Positions 37,061-44,974 of a stretch of DNA of 64,000 bases are shown piece by piece (within the stretch, counting starts at the first letter, position 1; each line of letters begins with the position of its first letter). The position numbers and the translations under genes were made by a program. The stretch spans positions 310,001-374,000 of the forward strand of contig CAVPOO010000015.1 of the NCBI GenBank assembly GCA_963707015.1. The letters are read 5' to 3'. Origin of the DNA: CAVPOO01 sp963707015. Its GTDB lineage: Bacteria; Pseudomonadota; Gammaproteobacteria; Thiohalobacterales; Thiohalobacteraceae. The notes below the pieces were generated by a model, which worked only from the letters and a program-made list of their open reading frames with translations, made no database searches and was not told where the DNA came from.

Positions 37061-37109
37061 GTACAAAACATTGACAACTTCAAATTGCCGGTCTATTGTC
37101 TGAGACAAT
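37061..37109 (+). promoter_or_regulatory. Promoter of the small-peptide operon, matching the fasciclin promoter
   Basis: TTGACA (37071-37076), 17-bp spacer, TATTGT (37094-37099): the same hexamers and spacing as upstream of the fasciclin gene. TGTACAAAAC precedes the -35, and a palindrome ATTGTCTGAGACAAT (37095-37109) covers the -10, a likely operator. The transcript would begin about 45 nt before the ATG at 37151. Confidence 0.6.
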
Positions 37110-37150
37110 GCTAAATAACCAGTGCAACGTCAAAAAGGGAGAACGTCATC

Positions 37151-37273
37151 ATGAGTTATCGCAATGCACGTTTAATGAACACGCAGGATTTCTCTATCTA
37201 TCTTACATTACAGGGTTTTCTGTCGGCGCCACTGATCTTACTTGTCGGTGCTGCGGCGGCGATCGCACTGTAA
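37151..37273 (+). CDS. Small hydrophobic (membrane) peptide
   Basis: 40 residues: 'MSYRNARLMNTQDFSIYLTL' then a single hydrophobic helix 'LSAPLILLVGAAAAIAL' at the C-terminus, with GGGAGAA upstream. It looks like a one-pass or tail-anchored membrane peptide. It is the first ORF behind the promoter at 37061-37109, and its TAA overlaps the ATG of the next ORF (TAATG). Family not recognised. Confidence 0.55.
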   Translation: MSYRNARLMNTQDFSIYLTLQGFLSAPLILLVGAAAAIAL

Positions 37274-37347
37274 TGACCTATGTGGACAATATCTGGACGG
37301 AGCCGGTCGCGTGGTCTGTGGTCTTCCCGGTCACCCAGGTCCGATAA
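37273..37347 (+). CDS. Possible 24-residue peptide coupled to the previous ORF
   Basis: The ATG overlaps the TAA of the preceding membrane peptide. The product 'MTYVDNIWTEPVAWSVVFPV' plus four residues is aromatic and partly hydrophobic. Too short for certainty; the overlap and shared promoter are the only support. Confidence 0.3.
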   Translation: MTYVDNIWTEPVAWSVVFPVTQVR

Positions 37348-37382
37348 CAACCAGAGACGGGGGTTCCCGTCGGGAGTGGAAG

Positions 37383-37601
37383 ATGAGCAGCGTGGAAGAA
37401 ATTACTGTCGTCAGAACCGAAGGCATATTTTGCAATCAGTACGACACGCCCGAAGCCGCAGCTTCATCGTCTTTGCCCACGGCACGTGAAACGGAGCGCA
37501 GGCGCAATGCTGAGGCACGGCGCAAGCTGGAAGCGCTACGGGAGCACAAGCGCCTGCGCGGAGAGCTGAGGGAGGTATGGCATTCAGCCGATGGCGCTTA
37601 G
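37383..37601 (+). CDS. Small basic coiled-coil protein
   Basis: 72 residues; GGGAGTGGAAG before the ATG. N-terminus 'MSSVEEITVVRTEGIFCNQY', then a long charged helix 'RETERRRNAEARRKLEALRE' extended by 'HKRLRGELREVW'. It might associate with nucleic acid or membranes through this Arg-rich helix (inference). Third ORF of the small-peptide operon. Confidence 0.55.
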   Translation: MSSVEEITVVRTEGIFCNQYDTPEAAASSSLPTARETERRRNAEARRKLEALREHKRLRGELREVWHSADGA

Positions 37602-37684
37602 CGTGATGCCATGCACAGAGATGTGCTGGCCGGCTGCGGTGCAGCCGGTCTGAGCGCGAGCGCGCAAAAGTTTCACAACATGCC

Positions 37685-38164
37685 TCACTCCCTTCTGCGT
37701 ACGGGCATGGTGTTCGAGCCAAGGCTACTGCCTGCCAGGGTCGTCGGACTCGAGGCATTCTTAGTCGAATGGCGGCCCATGCGTCGGAGTTTCGTTCCTA
37801 AAGACGGGGCGAACAGCATGAACACCAGGCCGAATCCCATGAGTCCGCCCTGGGTTAAATCGTAGTCCGACAGCATGCGCTCGCGCGTGTACCCCAGCCA
37901 CAAGCCCAAGCTGATTTCAAAGACGACGATAAGAACAACCCAAAGCGCACCAATACTCAACTGGTCTTTCAGCGCCGTCGCATCGAGCCAAGGAGCCGTA
38001 AGCCAGGAGACCAGAAGAATTAAAGCCGAGCCAACAAAGACGCCGATCTGCCGGGCCAGCACGTCGCCTATTGCCGGCGCGATGAACAGCTCGCGAATGG
38101 CTCCATGAATCGATTCAGCAAGCACAATCAGCATCCAGACTGCGATCGCTTTCCCCCAATTCAT
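37685..38164 (-). CDS. Four-helix hypothetical membrane protein
   Basis: 159 residues. Hydrophobic segments at about 5-20, 38-57, 72-95 and 105-122 ('IGVFVGSALILLVSWLTAPW', 'LWVVLIVVFEISLGLWLGYT'), with 'ESIHGAIRELF' between the first two. Cytoplasmic tail basic. Resembles uncharacterised proteobacterial membrane proteins. It reads away from the zinc peptidase gene upstream. Confidence 0.75.
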   Translation of the reverse strand: MNWGKAIAVWMLIVLAESIHGAIRELFIAPAIGDVLARQIGVFVGSALILLVSWLTAPWLDATALKDQLSIGALWVVLIVVFEISLGLWLGYTRERMLSDYDLTQGGLMGFGLVFMLFAPSLGTKLRRMGRHSTKNASSPTTLAGSSLGSNTMPVRRRE

Positions 38165-38272
38165 GGCGAGTGCTTCATGCCGCTATGGCTGCAAATCAGT
38201 CGCGGATCAACCAGAGCGGCCGCATCTTCTCTGTCAGGTCTCTGAATGCAAGAAAAGACCATGATCGAAAAT

Positions 38273-39376
38273 TCAGGCTGCGCCTGCCGTACCGGAGATC
38301 ATCAAGAGCAAACGATTAAAGGCATTGCTGGAACTCAATGAGGAACACTCTTCCATCGTATGATATCCGGTCGTAGGGATTTGCAGCGTGGTACCCTGCA
38401 CAAACCCATTTGATGCAGCGATGATACGCCCCAGTTCGGTGCTGCCTAGAGACTGGGGTTCATTACCGCGCTTGATCGCTTGCTGGTTCAGCTCTTCAAT
38501 ATAAGCATCCTTGAAGGTATAACTTATGTTCTGAGTTTGGCATAAGTGTTCCAGCCTGTTTGTTGTGTCCGCATTAAATACCGCATTGACATCGCGCCGA
38601 CGTAATACAACCTTTTGTTGATCGGCACTGTTGCGGTCCGGGTAAGGGCTGGTATCAACCACGATCAGCCTGTCAGTGGCACCGTTGAAACGGCGAAACC
38701 ATTCCAGCAAATAGCGCCAGCTGCTTCCCGATTCCTCTTGTGCAGTGAAAAAAGCCGTGCCCTGAAAGCCAAGGCCAAACAAATGAACCAGGTGCGCCGC
38801 CGTGAGTACATTGTCCAGCTGTCCACTCAGAATATTGTCCGTCATGGCCAAGCGATCAGTAAATGCCACTGGCGTGCCTGCGACCAGATGCTCGAGGCCT
38901 TTTACCTCAAATATCAGGTTATTCCGATACTCACACACATAAGCATTGGTAATTATCCCTGATCCGCGATAAGCACCGGACCATGGCTCGTACGCCGTTA
39001 CGGGAACCGATTGAAACCGGTCAACGATTTTCATCATCAACTTTTCTGATACGGAGTTACCCAATAGATCCGATCGATGACCGGCGACAAAAGCGGCATA
39101 CTGAAATTCGTTGGGCCCCGTGCAGATCAATCCATGTCGATCGATATGCGCAGAGAACATGGCGGAATCCGGCTTGTTGCCTTGCGCAACAAGCAGACCT
39201 TCATACCAGGTTACTTTCGCACCACGCTCCTCGAGCTCCCGGTGTAATACGTAAAAAAACGAGTGCTCCGCACCAACCACACTGGGGTGCCGGATAAGTG
39301 CCTTTAAGAGGTCGATAAAGTGTTCGACTTGTTCCACAGCCTGTAGATCTCCCCGAAAACCTTCAAGGTTTCGCAT
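38273..39376 (-). CDS. M20/M42-like zinc aminopeptidase family protein
   Basis: 367 residues from ATG 39374-39376; 24 more codons are open upstream but overlap an intron-like fragment. The dinuclear zinc peptidase pattern is visible in order: His in 'MFSAHIDRHGLICTG', bridging Asp in 'ILSGQLDNVLTAAHLVHLFG', Glu-Glu in 'FFTAQEESGSSWRY', Asp in 'RLIVVDTSPYPDRN' and a final His in 'IPTTGYHTMEECSSLSSSNA'. Likely cytoplasmic exopeptidase or deacylase; substrate unknown. The upstream flank contains an attC-like half site, so this may once have been an integron cassette. Confidence 0.75.
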   Translation of the reverse strand: MRNLEGFRGDLQAVEQVEHFIDLLKALIRHPSVVGAEHSFFYVLHRELEERGAKVTWYEGLLVAQGNKPDSAMFSAHIDRHGLICTGPNEFQYAAFVAGHRSDLLGNSVSEKLMMKIVDRFQSVPVTAYEPWSGAYRGSGIITNAYVCEYRNNLIFEVKGLEHLVAGTPVAFTDRLAMTDNILSGQLDNVLTAAHLVHLFGLGFQGTAFFTAQEESGSSWRYLLEWFRRFNGATDRLIVVDTSPYPDRNSADQQKVVLRRRDVNAVFNADTTNRLEHLCQTQNISYTFKDAYIEELNQQAIKRGNEPQSLGSTELGRIIAASNGFVQGTTLQIPTTGYHTMEECSSLSSSNAFNRLLLMISGTAGAA

Positions 39377-39427
39377 GACCGGCGGGCAAGGAGCGCAGCG
39401 GAGCTGCCGGTCCGAGTCGATACGCTT

Positions 39428-39565
39428 GTGGACGCGCGGCCTGGGCATGAACTGGAGGGTGCATGTCCCCCGCGGGCCTACCTGTCATGTCGACACGGTG
39501 GACCAATATAACGACTGGCCGACGGCCAGGGCAAACCGGCGAGAGAGATGACTTCGGGAAATTGC
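39428..39565 (+). mobile_element. 5' fragment of a group II intron
   Basis: The sequence from GTGGACGCGCGGCCTGGGCA aligns by eye with the start of the intron at 52631 (GTGTACGCCCGGCATGGGCA): shared landmarks are GGCATGAACTG, TACCTGT, CCGACGGC(C/A)AGGGCAAAC and CGCGAG-type blocks. Only domain I sequence is present. The left flank (CGGTCCGAGTCGATACGCTT) resembles the attC half flanking the full intron. The rest of 39377-39933 has no supported gene. Confidence 0.6.
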
Positions 39566-39933
39566 AGGGTTCTGCTGTTTCAGGGATATTGACAATCGAG
39601 TCGCCTAAAATGCTCTGTTGCAGGGGCAGCGCCTGGTCGGCAGCAGCGCCCCCCTGGAACCCGTTGCAACCAAAGCTGAGGGACGCCTTTGGCTCAGATA
39701 TCGAGAAAACAGTGGAATAATCGCCAGTTCCTGATTTGAGTTGCTGCAATGGCAACGCTGAAGGCTTGTCTTTGAGATCTGCGCCTGTGAGCAAGCCTTC
39801 AGGACAAGTGAAATTCAAAAAGATATTTTCAAGAGAGACTGCTCACTTCATAACCGACGGGCTTGTCCAACAAACGGTTCAGATTGTGGTTCGTTCCTCA
39901 CACAATCTAACCTTATTCGTTATGCCTCGCTGC

Positions 39934-40209
39934 TCATGAAGAGCACGAAATGATGTGAGCCTCTTCGAAGGTGACGTCTTCGCCGACCTTGAGCCCCTGG
40001 TATTCGAGCGCACCGCTGGGTTCAAAACCGTTGACTTCCCCGCGGAAGCGGGAGTAACCGAGCACCTGAACGTTTTCCACCAACACTGACTCGCTGCCGA
40101 TCTGCAGTACCACGCAGTCGCCGTTCTGGACGGTGTTTTTGACAAGCCGGCCGGGGGAATGGTTGCCGCTGAAAATGATCGCGCTTCCATCCCTGCGTTT
40201 TGTGAACAT
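39934..40209 (-). CDS. Hypothetical protein
   Basis: 91 residues from ATG 40207-40209, CAGGAG site upstream (a GTG one codon earlier is possible). Beta-rich: 'GDCVVLQIGSESVLVENVQV' and 'EYQGLKVGEDVTFEEAHIIS'. No signal peptide. Family not recognised; the fold could be a small beta barrel. Followed downstream by the intron fragment region. Confidence 0.65.
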   Translation of the reverse strand: MFTKRRDGSAIIFSGNHSPGRLVKNTVQNGDCVVLQIGSESVLVENVQVLGYSRFRGEVNGFEPSGALEYQGLKVGEDVTFEEAHIISCSS

Positions 40210-40284
40210 CACATCTCCTGTTCCCGGGTGGCATTACGGCCCAGTCCAGCCGCATGCGGCACGCGCGTCCAGCAGGCCGATTGC

Positions 40285-40782
40285 TCAGCTACCAACAAAC
40301 TTCAATTCCCCAAAAACCTCTACATCAAACCGTAATGACGGAAGCAGGAACTGAAGCAAGCCAAGTCTACAGAGACCGACGGTTTCGTCACTGGTTCCGC
40401 AGATGTTGTTCAACGCGGCAGACATCAGGGAAGGGAATTTATCCCCGTGTCCTTCAGATATATCTTTGCCAAATGCCGACAAATACTCAAGGGTTCTCTC
40501 CTGGAACTGCCCCGCTGCGGGATTACCGTAGGCGGCCTCCATCTTCTGCCCGAAGGCGGTGGCATAACCACGCTGGATACCTGCGTCCAGGCGTGCGAGG
40601 CTCATGGCGAGAAGCGGCATAAACCCGGAAAGCATTGCCACTTCCTTTGAACTGCGAACCTGGACCTTACAGGCGGAAAACAATCCCCCTAACTGCTCGG
40701 ACTTCTCACCCAGCGCCTTAGCCGATTCCTGCTCAATGAAGGTTTCCGGCCTTACCTGCGTTGTCTTCCTGAATAGCGCCAT
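40285..40782 (-). CDS. Hypothetical protein
   Basis: 165 residues, mostly helical, with conserved-looking 'RPETFIEQESAKALGEKSEQ' and 'MPLLAMSLARLDAGIQRGYA'. One central hydrophobic stretch (~52-65) is too short for a sure membrane span. Family not recognised. It precedes the hypothetical gene at 39934 on the same strand, 75 bp apart. Confidence 0.7.
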   Translation of the reverse strand: MALFRKTTQVRPETFIEQESAKALGEKSEQLGGLFSACKVQVRSSKEVAMLSGFMPLLAMSLARLDAGIQRGYATAFGQKMEAAYGNPAAGQFQERTLEYLSAFGKDISEGHGDKFPSLMSAALNNICGTSDETVGLCRLGLLQFLLPSLRFDVEVFGELKFVGS

Positions 40783-40944
40783 TACCTGTTTTCCTTGCCG
40801 CCTGGCGTTTCGAGCTGCGCCGCGCCGCGCCGCACGCTACCGCCGGAGGCGCCAGCCAGGCTTTCCGGCATCGGTTCGAGCGCGTCAGGCGTTACCATTG
40901 TACCCATACCGGGCCTGGACGTCCCCTTGATGCCGGGGTCAGGC

Positions 40945-41138
40945 ACGAATGGCACTTACTCAGGCGGAGCCCTAATCAATGTAGCGTGGGTCAGGCGCGC
41001 CGTTGGTGCCGTAACCCACCGGACGTGCCGGCAGGCGCCCATAAAATATTCATCGTGTTGCTTCGCACCGCCTGGTGGGTTACGCAAAAAACGCTAACGC
41101 ACACTGCACTTCGACTTGAGTTAAGTGCCATTCGGCTC
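40945..41138. repeat. R1 palindromic repeat/MITE, copy B
   Basis: Begins GAATGGCACTTACTCAGGCG and ends AAGTGCCATTCGG, with the internal GTAGCGTGGGTCAGG and CCTGGTGGGTTACGC blocks of copy A (13216-13420). Its right end abuts the stop codon of the NTF2-like gene. No ORF. The remainder of 40783-40944 is GC-rich with no recognised feature. Confidence 0.85.
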
Positions 41139-41697
41139 AGGCATCTTGCGTGCGGCGACCGACGTACTGAAGTACCGGTTCCAGCACACGGAGAGAGGGT
41201 GCCGAGCCAATAGCAGCGCTCGCAGAGCACCAGGGATACGGCAGTGCGGTCAGCCACCCCATGATGCACTCGAGGTCACGAGGCGGCAGCACCTGCATGA
41301 CCTCGATCGTGATGAGGAGTCGCTCGACCAGGAAGGGTGCCTGTTGCTGAAAGCTCCAGTCGTACCGGCCGCAGCCGACGCGGACGGCACCGTCAGCCTT
41401 TTCAGACATGCCCACCATCCAGTCACAAGAGAAGCTCGACGCGCTGGCCGACGGGTGTTGAAGGTAGAAGGAGTAGATGTTCTCGTAGGTCTGCGCAAAG
41501 CCCCGACTTAGGACTTCGGTGATCGCGGCGACGCCGTGCGAGACGGGAGGAAACGAGATCGTTCCGGTCTTGACAACCATTTCCAGGGTTGCCGATTCAC
41601 TGAACACCTGGGACATCAGGTGGGGTCGGTTCTCGTCCTTGGCGTGGAAGTACGTGCGTAACAGGCGCTCCGGAGAATAACTCGGTTGATTCGACAT
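41137..41697 (-). CDS. SnoaL/NTF2-like fold protein
   Basis: 186 residues. 'PERLLRTYFHAKDENRPHLM' is the typical N-terminal helix of NTF2-like proteins that track a ligand pocket, followed by 'VFSESATLEMVVKTGTISFP' and beta strands with 'CDWMVGMSEKADGAVRVGCG'. Family members include isomerases, hydrolases and stress proteins; the function here cannot be told. It lies 32 bp behind the beta carbonic anhydrase on the same strand. Confidence 0.75.
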   Translation of the reverse strand: MSNQPSYSPERLLRTYFHAKDENRPHLMSQVFSESATLEMVVKTGTISFPPVSHGVAAITEVLSRGFAQTYENIYSFYLQHPSASASSFSCDWMVGMSEKADGAVRVGCGRYDWSFQQQAPFLVERLLITIEVMQVLPPRDLECIMGWLTALPYPWCSASAAIGSAPSLRVLEPVLQYVGRRTQDA

Positions 41698-41729
41698 GGA
41701 CTTGCTCGCGACGCTGATACCGCGGACCC

Positions 41730-42371
41730 CTAACGATCGGGTCCGCCGGAGTCCGGCACGCCGTCAAAAAACTCAACGACCCCGGTCTCCAGCGAATACT
41801 CGGCGCCTACCACGAGGAGTCCCTCTGTCTCAATCAGTTGCTCAAGGACCGCCGACCCGTATCGCAGATGGTTGGCGGAGGCGCGGATGTTGGCCCGAAC
41901 GGCGTGCTGCAGGAGGGCCTCCGGGTCGTGCCGGAGCTCGGTCGCCAGCAACATTTCCACGGATGGCCGGATGCGGTTAACGATCGAACGCAGGTTCGGT
42001 GACTGGTCTTCGGTCGGACGCCCAAGTTCTTCCAGCGTGGCCAGAATGGCTCCGCACAGGGAGTGACCCAGGACCACCACGAGTCGCGTGCCAAACCGCT
42101 CCGCCGCGAACTCGACGCTGCCGATCTGAGACGGGGCAACGACGTTGCCGGCAACCCGAATGACAAACAAATCCCCCAGACCCTGGTCAAAGACGATCTC
42201 CGCCGGCACCCGCGAGTCCGAACATCCGAGAATGATGGCGAACGGCTCCTGCCCTGCCACCAACTCGTTACGGCGCATCCGGCTCGTGAGCATGGCGTCG
42301 CCCCGTAGCCCGGCTACAAACCGGCGGTTTCCCTCGCGTAAGCGTTCCAGGCCCTCTCGCGCTAAGACCAT
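41730..42371 (-). CDS. Beta-class carbonic anhydrase
   Basis: 213 residues from ATG 42369-42371 with GGAGGAG upstream. Zinc ligands are in 'IILGCSDSRVPAEIVFDQG' (Cys and the catalytic Asp-Arg dyad) and 'VVLGHSLCGAILATLEELG' (His and Cys), the complete beta-CA set. It interconverts CO2 and bicarbonate in the cytoplasm, or in the periplasm in some lineages (no signal peptide here). Together with the LCIB-like gene at 13.5 kb it suggests interest in inorganic carbon. A truncated R1 repeat lies just upstream and may affect its promoter. Confidence 0.93.
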   Translation of the reverse strand: MVLAREGLERLREGNRRFVAGLRGDAMLTSRMRRNELVAGQEPFAIILGCSDSRVPAEIVFDQGLGDLFVIRVAGNVVAPSQIGSVEFAAERFGTRLVVVLGHSLCGAILATLEELGRPTEDQSPNLRSIVNRIRPSVEMLLATELRHDPEALLQHAVRANIRASANHLRYGSAVLEQLIETEGLLVVGAEYSLETGVVEFFDGVPDSGGPDR

Positions 42372-42392
42372 CAAAATATTCTCCTCCTCCGG

Positions 42393-42472
42393 GAGTTGCT
42401 TCGCAACGCCTGGTGGTTAACGCAAAAAACGCTAACTTACCCTACATGTCGACTTGATTACGTGCCATTCCA
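42393..42472. repeat. R1 repeat, truncated copy C
   Basis: GAGTTGCTTCGCAACGCCTG through TACGTGCCATTCC corresponds to the right half of copy A. The left half is missing. It lies between TraR/DksA and the carbonic anhydrase start. Confidence 0.8.
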
Positions 42473-42516
42473 TTCCGAGCTGAGTTAATCTGCCGTTTTG
42501 GAAGCGATCTGCCACT

Positions 42517-42855
42517 TTACTTGCCGACGCATTCCATGCAGCGCGTATTCGTTGGGTCGACTGAAAGCCGGCGAACGTCTATCGCTTCACCGCAGACAAA
42601 GCAGTAGCCATACTCGCCCGATTCAATGCGACGCAAGGCACCCTCGACCCTCAAGCGCTGATGCTGACGTCGCCTGGCAGCTTCCAGCGCCATTTGCTGT
42701 GCCTGCATGGCATCCATGCGAGAAAGCCTGCCAACTCTCGCCTGATCAAGTTCCACGGGCTCATCCGCATCCCGGGTTGCTTCCTCCCGTTCCTGAAGCT
42801 CTGATCGCAGACGAAGCAGGTCTTGCCTGAGCTGTTCAATCTCTGCCTCGTTCAT
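42517..42855 (-). CDS. TraR/DksA-type C4 zinc-finger protein
   Basis: 112 residues: a coiled-coil N-terminus ('EIEQLRQDLLRLRSELQERE') and a C-terminal zinc finger 'YGYCFVCGEAIDVRRLSVDP' closing with 'TRCMEC' (Cys-x2-Cys ... Cys-x2-Cys). DksA-family proteins bind RNA polymerase in the secondary channel with ppGpp; shorter paralogues such as this are often plasmid- or stress-associated. It lies upstream of the beta carbonic anhydrase on the same strand but 145 bp away. Confidence 0.88.
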   Translation of the reverse strand: MNEAEIEQLRQDLLRLRSELQEREEATRDADEPVELDQARVGRLSRMDAMQAQQMALEAARRRQHQRLRVEGALRRIESGEYGYCFVCGEAIDVRRLSVDPTNTRCMECVGK

Positions 42856-43023
42856 CGCCGTGCACTACTCCTGTTATCGTTTTCAGCGCTTTGTGTGAGC
42901 TGCCGAGGGGGCGGTCAGCGTCATCGAGGCCAGCTCAGCGCGATTGTCAGGCCGCCACGAGCCGCAGCGGTTACGAACGTACCGCATACGCAGGCGCCAG
43001 AAACACCCGTCGCATCCCCGCGA

Positions 43024-43401
43024 TCACTCTGGAAGTCTGAAGATCCACCAGGCAACAGGAACAAGCATAAACTCCATGGCAATGTACAGCACCAGGATTG
43101 GCGACGGCTGACCATCGGCAAATAAACTGATGATCCTGCCGATTACGAGACCCCCAGCAAAAAGCATGGTCGTAAACACGGCAGTATTTCGATATTTATC
43201 GCTAAATGCAGCAAATAGCCAAAACAACCCCAGCGCGAGATAGAGACACATCACTGCCCTGAGGATATGTGCAAAATCCAGTGCTATCTCCGGCACATCC
43301 AGAAAGGTCCGCGCGAACCATTGGGGCGAAACGCCATACAGCAACGCAATAATGGAGACTGCAACAAACGCAAAAATCAGAAAGTATTTTTTGATCTTCA
43401 T
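43024..43401 (-). CDS. DUF4345-like membrane protein
   Basis: 125 residues from ATG 43399-43401 (the frame is open 18 codons upstream without a convincing site). Four hydrophobic segments: 'YFLIFAFVAVSIIALLYGVS', 'RAVMCLYLALGLFWLFAAFS', 'AVFTTMLFAGGLVIGRIISL' and 'PILVLYIAMEFMLVPVAWWI'. The layout matches DUF4345. Function unknown. It may be the last cassette of the integron, since a clear attC lies just upstream. Confidence 0.75.
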   Translation of the reverse strand: MKIKKYFLIFAFVAVSIIALLYGVSPQWFARTFLDVPEIALDFAHILRAVMCLYLALGLFWLFAAFSDKYRNTAVFTTMLFAGGLVIGRIISLFADGQPSPILVLYIAMEFMLVPVAWWIFRLPE

Positions 43402-43663
43402 GGGTAATGATGCGTTTCGCGAACACCTTGCCCTCTCGGCTATTGCCAACCCCAAGAGTGTAGGTCCCTTTGACCTCGGTCGCTACCGCGCGTGCCAGAA
43501 GGCTGTTGTCGGGACTCAAACGCTCGGCCATTACCGAGCCAGGAGCCGGCGGCTCCCGGAACTGATCGGAGCAAGCGACTAGAGCACCGCTGTTGCGAAA
43601 ACAAGGGGCCAGATCCCCGACCTGAAATGCATAAGCATTCCCGTAAGTCCCTGAAATGCGGTC
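43402..43663. other. Gap with possible gene fragment
   Basis: On the minus strand a frame reading 'MAERLSPDNSLLARAVATEV' then 'KGTYTLGVGNSREGKVFAKR' looks protein-like but has no clean start or end and overlaps the DUF4345 start in another frame. It may be the end of a decayed gene. Not called as CDS. Confidence 0.35.
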
Positions 43664-43735
43664 GCCTAACGACAGACAGGACCGGCAGCTGAAAGCAGAA
43701 CGCAGCGGCGCTTTCAGCTGTCTGCGGTAATGACA
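43664..43735 (-). repeat. attC site of the NYN cassette
   Basis: Minus strand: GTTAGGC core at 43670-43664. Long complementary arms CAGACAGCTGAAAGC (43711-43725) and GCTTTCAGCTGCCGG (43683-43697) surround an unpaired spacer, and a degenerate left core lies near 43733. The NYN stop codon is inside the site, as is usual for cassette genes. Confidence 0.75.
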
Positions 43736-44442
43736 TTGTTCTGTTTGCTTCTGCCATCCCTGACCTCGAAGTGCATTCTCTCATCTCGCCTCAGTTCGAA
43801 CAGGCCAATTGCATCGACTAAATCACTAAGGCGCGAATAACCGTAGTTTCGGGGATCAAAGGATGCATGATTCGAAATATGTGCACCAATTTTCGATAGT
43901 TTCGCCCAACCGTCTTCGTTCTCTGTGTTGGAGATAGCGTCCCGCAACAGATTCATCAACTTCGTATCACCTCTCAGCACCTTCGTTTTCTGTTTCGGGA
44001 TATTCTTTTCCGCCTCATCATCAAGAAAGAGAAAGGTAGAGCATGCATTGACAAAAACAGCAGGCGTTTTTCTTTCTCCAAAGCCAATAACCGACCGGCC
44101 CTCGGATAGGATGCGTGTGGCCAAAGGGGTAAAGTCGCAATCTGAAGACACAATACAAAAAGCATCTACCTGCTTTGTGTAAAGAATATCCATCGCATCG
44201 ATAGCAATAGCGATATCAGTCGCGTTCTTACCTTTGGTAAGGTCGTACTGCTGAATTGGCTGAATGGCATGGTCCTGGAGTACCGCTTCCCAGCCCTTCA
44301 GATTGCTGGACGTCCAATTGCCATATGCTTTTCGAATATTCACTTTCCCATGACGCGCCAATTCAGAAAAGATCTTCTGTACCGACCGTGCCGGAGAATT
44401 ATCTGCATCGATCAGTAAGGCGATATTCCTTGTTTCGGTCAA
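43714..44442 (-). CDS. NYN-domain nuclease with C-terminal OST-HTH (LOTUS) domain
   Basis: 242 residues from TTG 44440-44442 with GAGGAG upstream. N-terminal PIN-like NYN domain: 'NIALLIDADNSPARSVQKIF' with the first Asp pair, 'KGKNATDIAIAIDAMDILYT' and 'FCIVSSDCDFTPLATRILSE' with further acidic metal ligands (LabA/DUF88 type). Residues ~165-235 form an OST-HTH domain ('DGWAKLSKIGAHISNHASFD'). Expected activity is RNA cleavage. Integron cassette gene flanked by attC at its 3' end and a GTTATGT core before its start. Confidence 0.85.
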   Translation of the reverse strand: MTETRNIALLIDADNSPARSVQKIFSELARHGKVNIRKAYGNWTSSNLKGWEAVLQDHAIQPIQQYDLTKGKNATDIAIAIDAMDILYTKQVDAFCIVSSDCDFTPLATRILSEGRSVIGFGERKTPAVFVNACSTFLFLDDEAEKNIPKQKTKVLRGDTKLMNLLRDAISNTENEDGWAKLSKIGAHISNHASFDPRNYGYSRLSDLVDAIGLFELRRDERMHFEVRDGRSKQNNVITADS

Positions 44443-44454
44443 AGGTCATTCTCC

Positions 44455-44590
44455 TCTTGTAACATAACAGCAGAAGTAACCCGCGCTGGAGCGCGAAGCG
44501 CGGAGGGCAGTGAGCCCGCGAGCCCCCGAGGTCCGCTGCTCTCGTATCGAGTCCTTGGTCGGCAAACCACGCCGCAGCCCCATGGCAACC
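44455..44590 (-). repeat. Probable degenerate attC between the NYN and cupin cassettes
   Basis: A GTTATGT core reads on the minus strand at 44468-44462, 20 bp before the NYN start. The following 120 bp is GC-rich and palindromic (GCGCTGGAGCGCGAAGCGC; CAGCAGAAG/CCGCTGCTCTC). The partner left core was not identified with confidence. Confidence 0.4.
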
Positions 44591-44908
44591 CTACTCGACT
44601 ACCGGCGTGCTCTTCTCCGAAGAGACGAAGATGACCGCATCCGATAACGCGACTACGTCGTGCTCCTCGCCAGCTTGCGTGAAGAGGTAGTCGCCCTGGC
44701 TCAACTCAACGCCACCAATGATCACCGTTCCGGAGAGCACAAGGACTTCTTCGCTTCCATAATGCGCGTGGCGTGGGAACCTGGACCCATCTGTCAGGCG
44801 GACAACCGAAGAACGACCACCCTCATCGTTACGTCGGAAAAGGCTACGCTCAATGCCGGCATACTCAGTCGCAATCCATTCACGATTTGCTGCTTTATTG
44901 ACCAGCAT
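44591..44908 (-). CDS. Small cupin protein (ChrR-like)
   Basis: 105 residues from ATG 44906-44908 with AAGGAG nine bases upstream. A single cupin: motif 1 'FPRHAHYGSEEVLVLSGTVI' gives His-x-His and Glu metal ligands, and motif 2 'GDYLFTQAGEEHDVVALSD' gives the third His. Resembles the C-terminal cupin of anti-sigma factor ChrR, without its zinc N-terminus. Could sense or detoxify an oxidant; unknown. Cassette gene. Confidence 0.8.
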   Translation of the reverse strand: MLVNKAANREWIATEYAGIERSLFRRNDEGGRSSVVRLTDGSRFPRHAHYGSEEVLVLSGTVIIGGVELSQGDYLFTQAGEEHDVVALSDAVIFVSSEKSTPVVE

Positions 44909-44974
44909 TGGCATCTCCTTAGCAATGTTTATGCCGTCGTGTGCCCACACAGGTGTTGGGCGCCAAAGTCTGAA

